Below, one piece after another: positions 6,543-6,981 of a stretch of 6,981 nt of DNA. The translations under genes were made by a program, and so were the position numbers. This DNA comes from Thermaerobacter marianensis (GTDB lineage Bacteria > Bacillota > Sulfobacillia > DYIH01 > DYIG01). Below the pieces are notes generated by a model that did no database searches, was not told where the DNA came from, and worked only from the letters and a program-made list of their open reading frames with translations. Each line of letters opens with the position of its first letter. Position 1 is the stretch's first letter. Where the stretch lies: assembly GCA_020723725.1 (NCBI GenBank), contig DYIG01000084.1:1-6981 (forward strand), given 5' to 3'.

Positions 6543-6550
6543 CAAGGAGG
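6543..6550 (+). promoter_or_regulatory. Flagellin Shine-Dalgarno overlapping second CsrA-like site
   Basis: CAAGGAGG gives near-complete complementarity to the 16S rRNA tail, 9 bases ahead of the ATG at 6560. It also repeats the CAAGGA of the upstream hairpin loop, so a CsrA dimer bound across both would mask ribosome entry. As a ribosome binding site it is clear; as a CsrA site it is an inference. Confidence 0.75.
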
Positions 6551-6559
6551 ATAAGAAAT

Positions 6560-6981
6560 ATGGGACTTAGGGTTAATACCAACGTCGAAGCACTCAACGC
6601 CCACCGTAATCTGTTACTCACCGGACTCCAGATGAGCAAGTCACAGGAGAAACTCGCTTCAGGGTACCGCATCAACCGTGCGGCGGATGACGCGGCTGGC
6701 TTGGCCATTTCGGAGAAGCTGCGCAGCCAGATCAAGGGGTTGAATCAGGCGATACGTAACGCACAGGACTCCATCTCTTTGATTCAGACGGCTGAAGGTG
6801 CTCTGACTGAAACCCACAGCATCCTGCAGCGTATGCGCGAGCTGGCCGTACAGGCGGCAAACGGCACTATGACCAATAGTGATCGTACCGCTCTAAACAG
6901 CGAGGTCACACAGTTGAAGGCAGAGATCGACCGGATTTCGAGTACGACTCAGTTTAACGGGATGAACCTGCTAGACGGCAC
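6560..6981 (+). CDS. fliC: Flagellin, N-terminal part (3' end cut by window edge)
   Basis: The 140 visible residues are the conserved D0/D1 N-terminal helices of flagellin, the subunit of the extracellular flagellar filament exported by the type III flagellar system. Diagnostic segments are VNTNVEALNAHRNL near residues 5-18, KLASGYRINRAADDAAGLAI at 31-50, IQTAEGALTETHSILQRMRE at 75-94 and the FNGMNLLDG motif ending the visible part. There is no cleavable signal peptide, as expected. The start is fixed by AAGGAGG nine bases upstream and by the family-typical first residues. Firmicute orthologues are often named hag. The variable, commonly glycosylated central domain lies beyond the window. The gene is transcribed away from a putative glycan-synthesis operon, apparently from a sigma-28 promoter, and its leader has features of CsrA control. 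Confidence 0.97.
   Translation, partial: MGLRVNTNVEALNAHRNLLLTGLQMSKSQEKLASGYRINRAADDAAGLAISEKLRSQIKGLNQAIRNAQDSISLIQTAEGALTETHSILQRMRELAVQAANGTMTNSDRTALNSEVTQLKAEIDRISSTTQFNGMNLLDG

Noticed and set aside
6453..6559. Sigma-70 promoter for the leftward operon
   Set aside because: TTGCCA on the minus strand has no good -10 at 16-18 bases (TCATAT is 19 away and weak). The operon promoter may be here or use another sigma factor, but I cannot support a site.
6478..6735. 85-residue minus-strand open frame opposite the flagellin start
   Set aside because: It is antisense to the strongly conserved flagellin D0/D1 codons and its end crosses the flagellin promoter and leader; it has no recognisable motif.

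Overview
This window looks like a flagellin-associated glycan locus from a Gram-positive, probably clostridial (Firmicutes), bacterium. The assignment rests on the flagellin N-terminus, a strong AAGGAGG ribosome binding site, a sigma-28/SigD-type promoter and what looks like a CsrA-controlled flagellin leader. It is an inference from style, not a species identification. Base composition is near 50% GC throughout, with no insertion sequence, tRNA, rRNA, CRISPR array or long repeat seen.

Layout: six genes run leftward on the minus strand from 6452 to the left edge, tightly packed, and one gene (flagellin) starts at 6560 and runs rightward off the window. In transcription order the leftward genes are: (1) a left-handed beta-helix (hexapeptide) N-acyltransferase with a C-terminal zinc-ribbon-like tail; (2) a DegT/DnrJ/EryC1/StrS PLP sugar aminotransferase; (3) a second, divergent DegT-family aminotransferase with an unusual proline in its PLP motif; (4) a GNAT acetyltransferase with an unrecognised C-terminal domain; (5) a FemAB/Acetyltransf_6-type acyl- or aminoacyl-transferase; (6) a large fusion of a SAM methyltransferase and two GT2 glycosyltransferase domains, cut by the left edge. 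Genes 1/2, 4/5 and 5/6 overlap by 1-4 bases (GTGA, ATGA, TAATG), which suggests one transcript with translational coupling. No stretch over 300 bases lacks a gene. The largest gap is the 107-base divergent region 6453-6559.

How they may work together (inference): the aminotransferases would make amino groups on nucleotide-activated keto-sugars, the beta-helix, GNAT and FemAB-like enzymes would acylate them, and the methyltransferase/double glycosyltransferase would build and methylate the glycan. Placement head-to-head with flagellin suggests flagellin as the acceptor, although a surface polysaccharide role cannot be excluded.

The most interesting non-coding element is the flagellin leader. 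A sigma-28-like promoter (TAAA-N15-TGCGATAT) is followed by a short 5' leader carrying two copies of CAAGGA 21 bases apart. One lies in the loop of a perfect 6-bp hairpin and the other in the Shine-Dalgarno. This is the expected architecture of CsrA-mediated translational repression.
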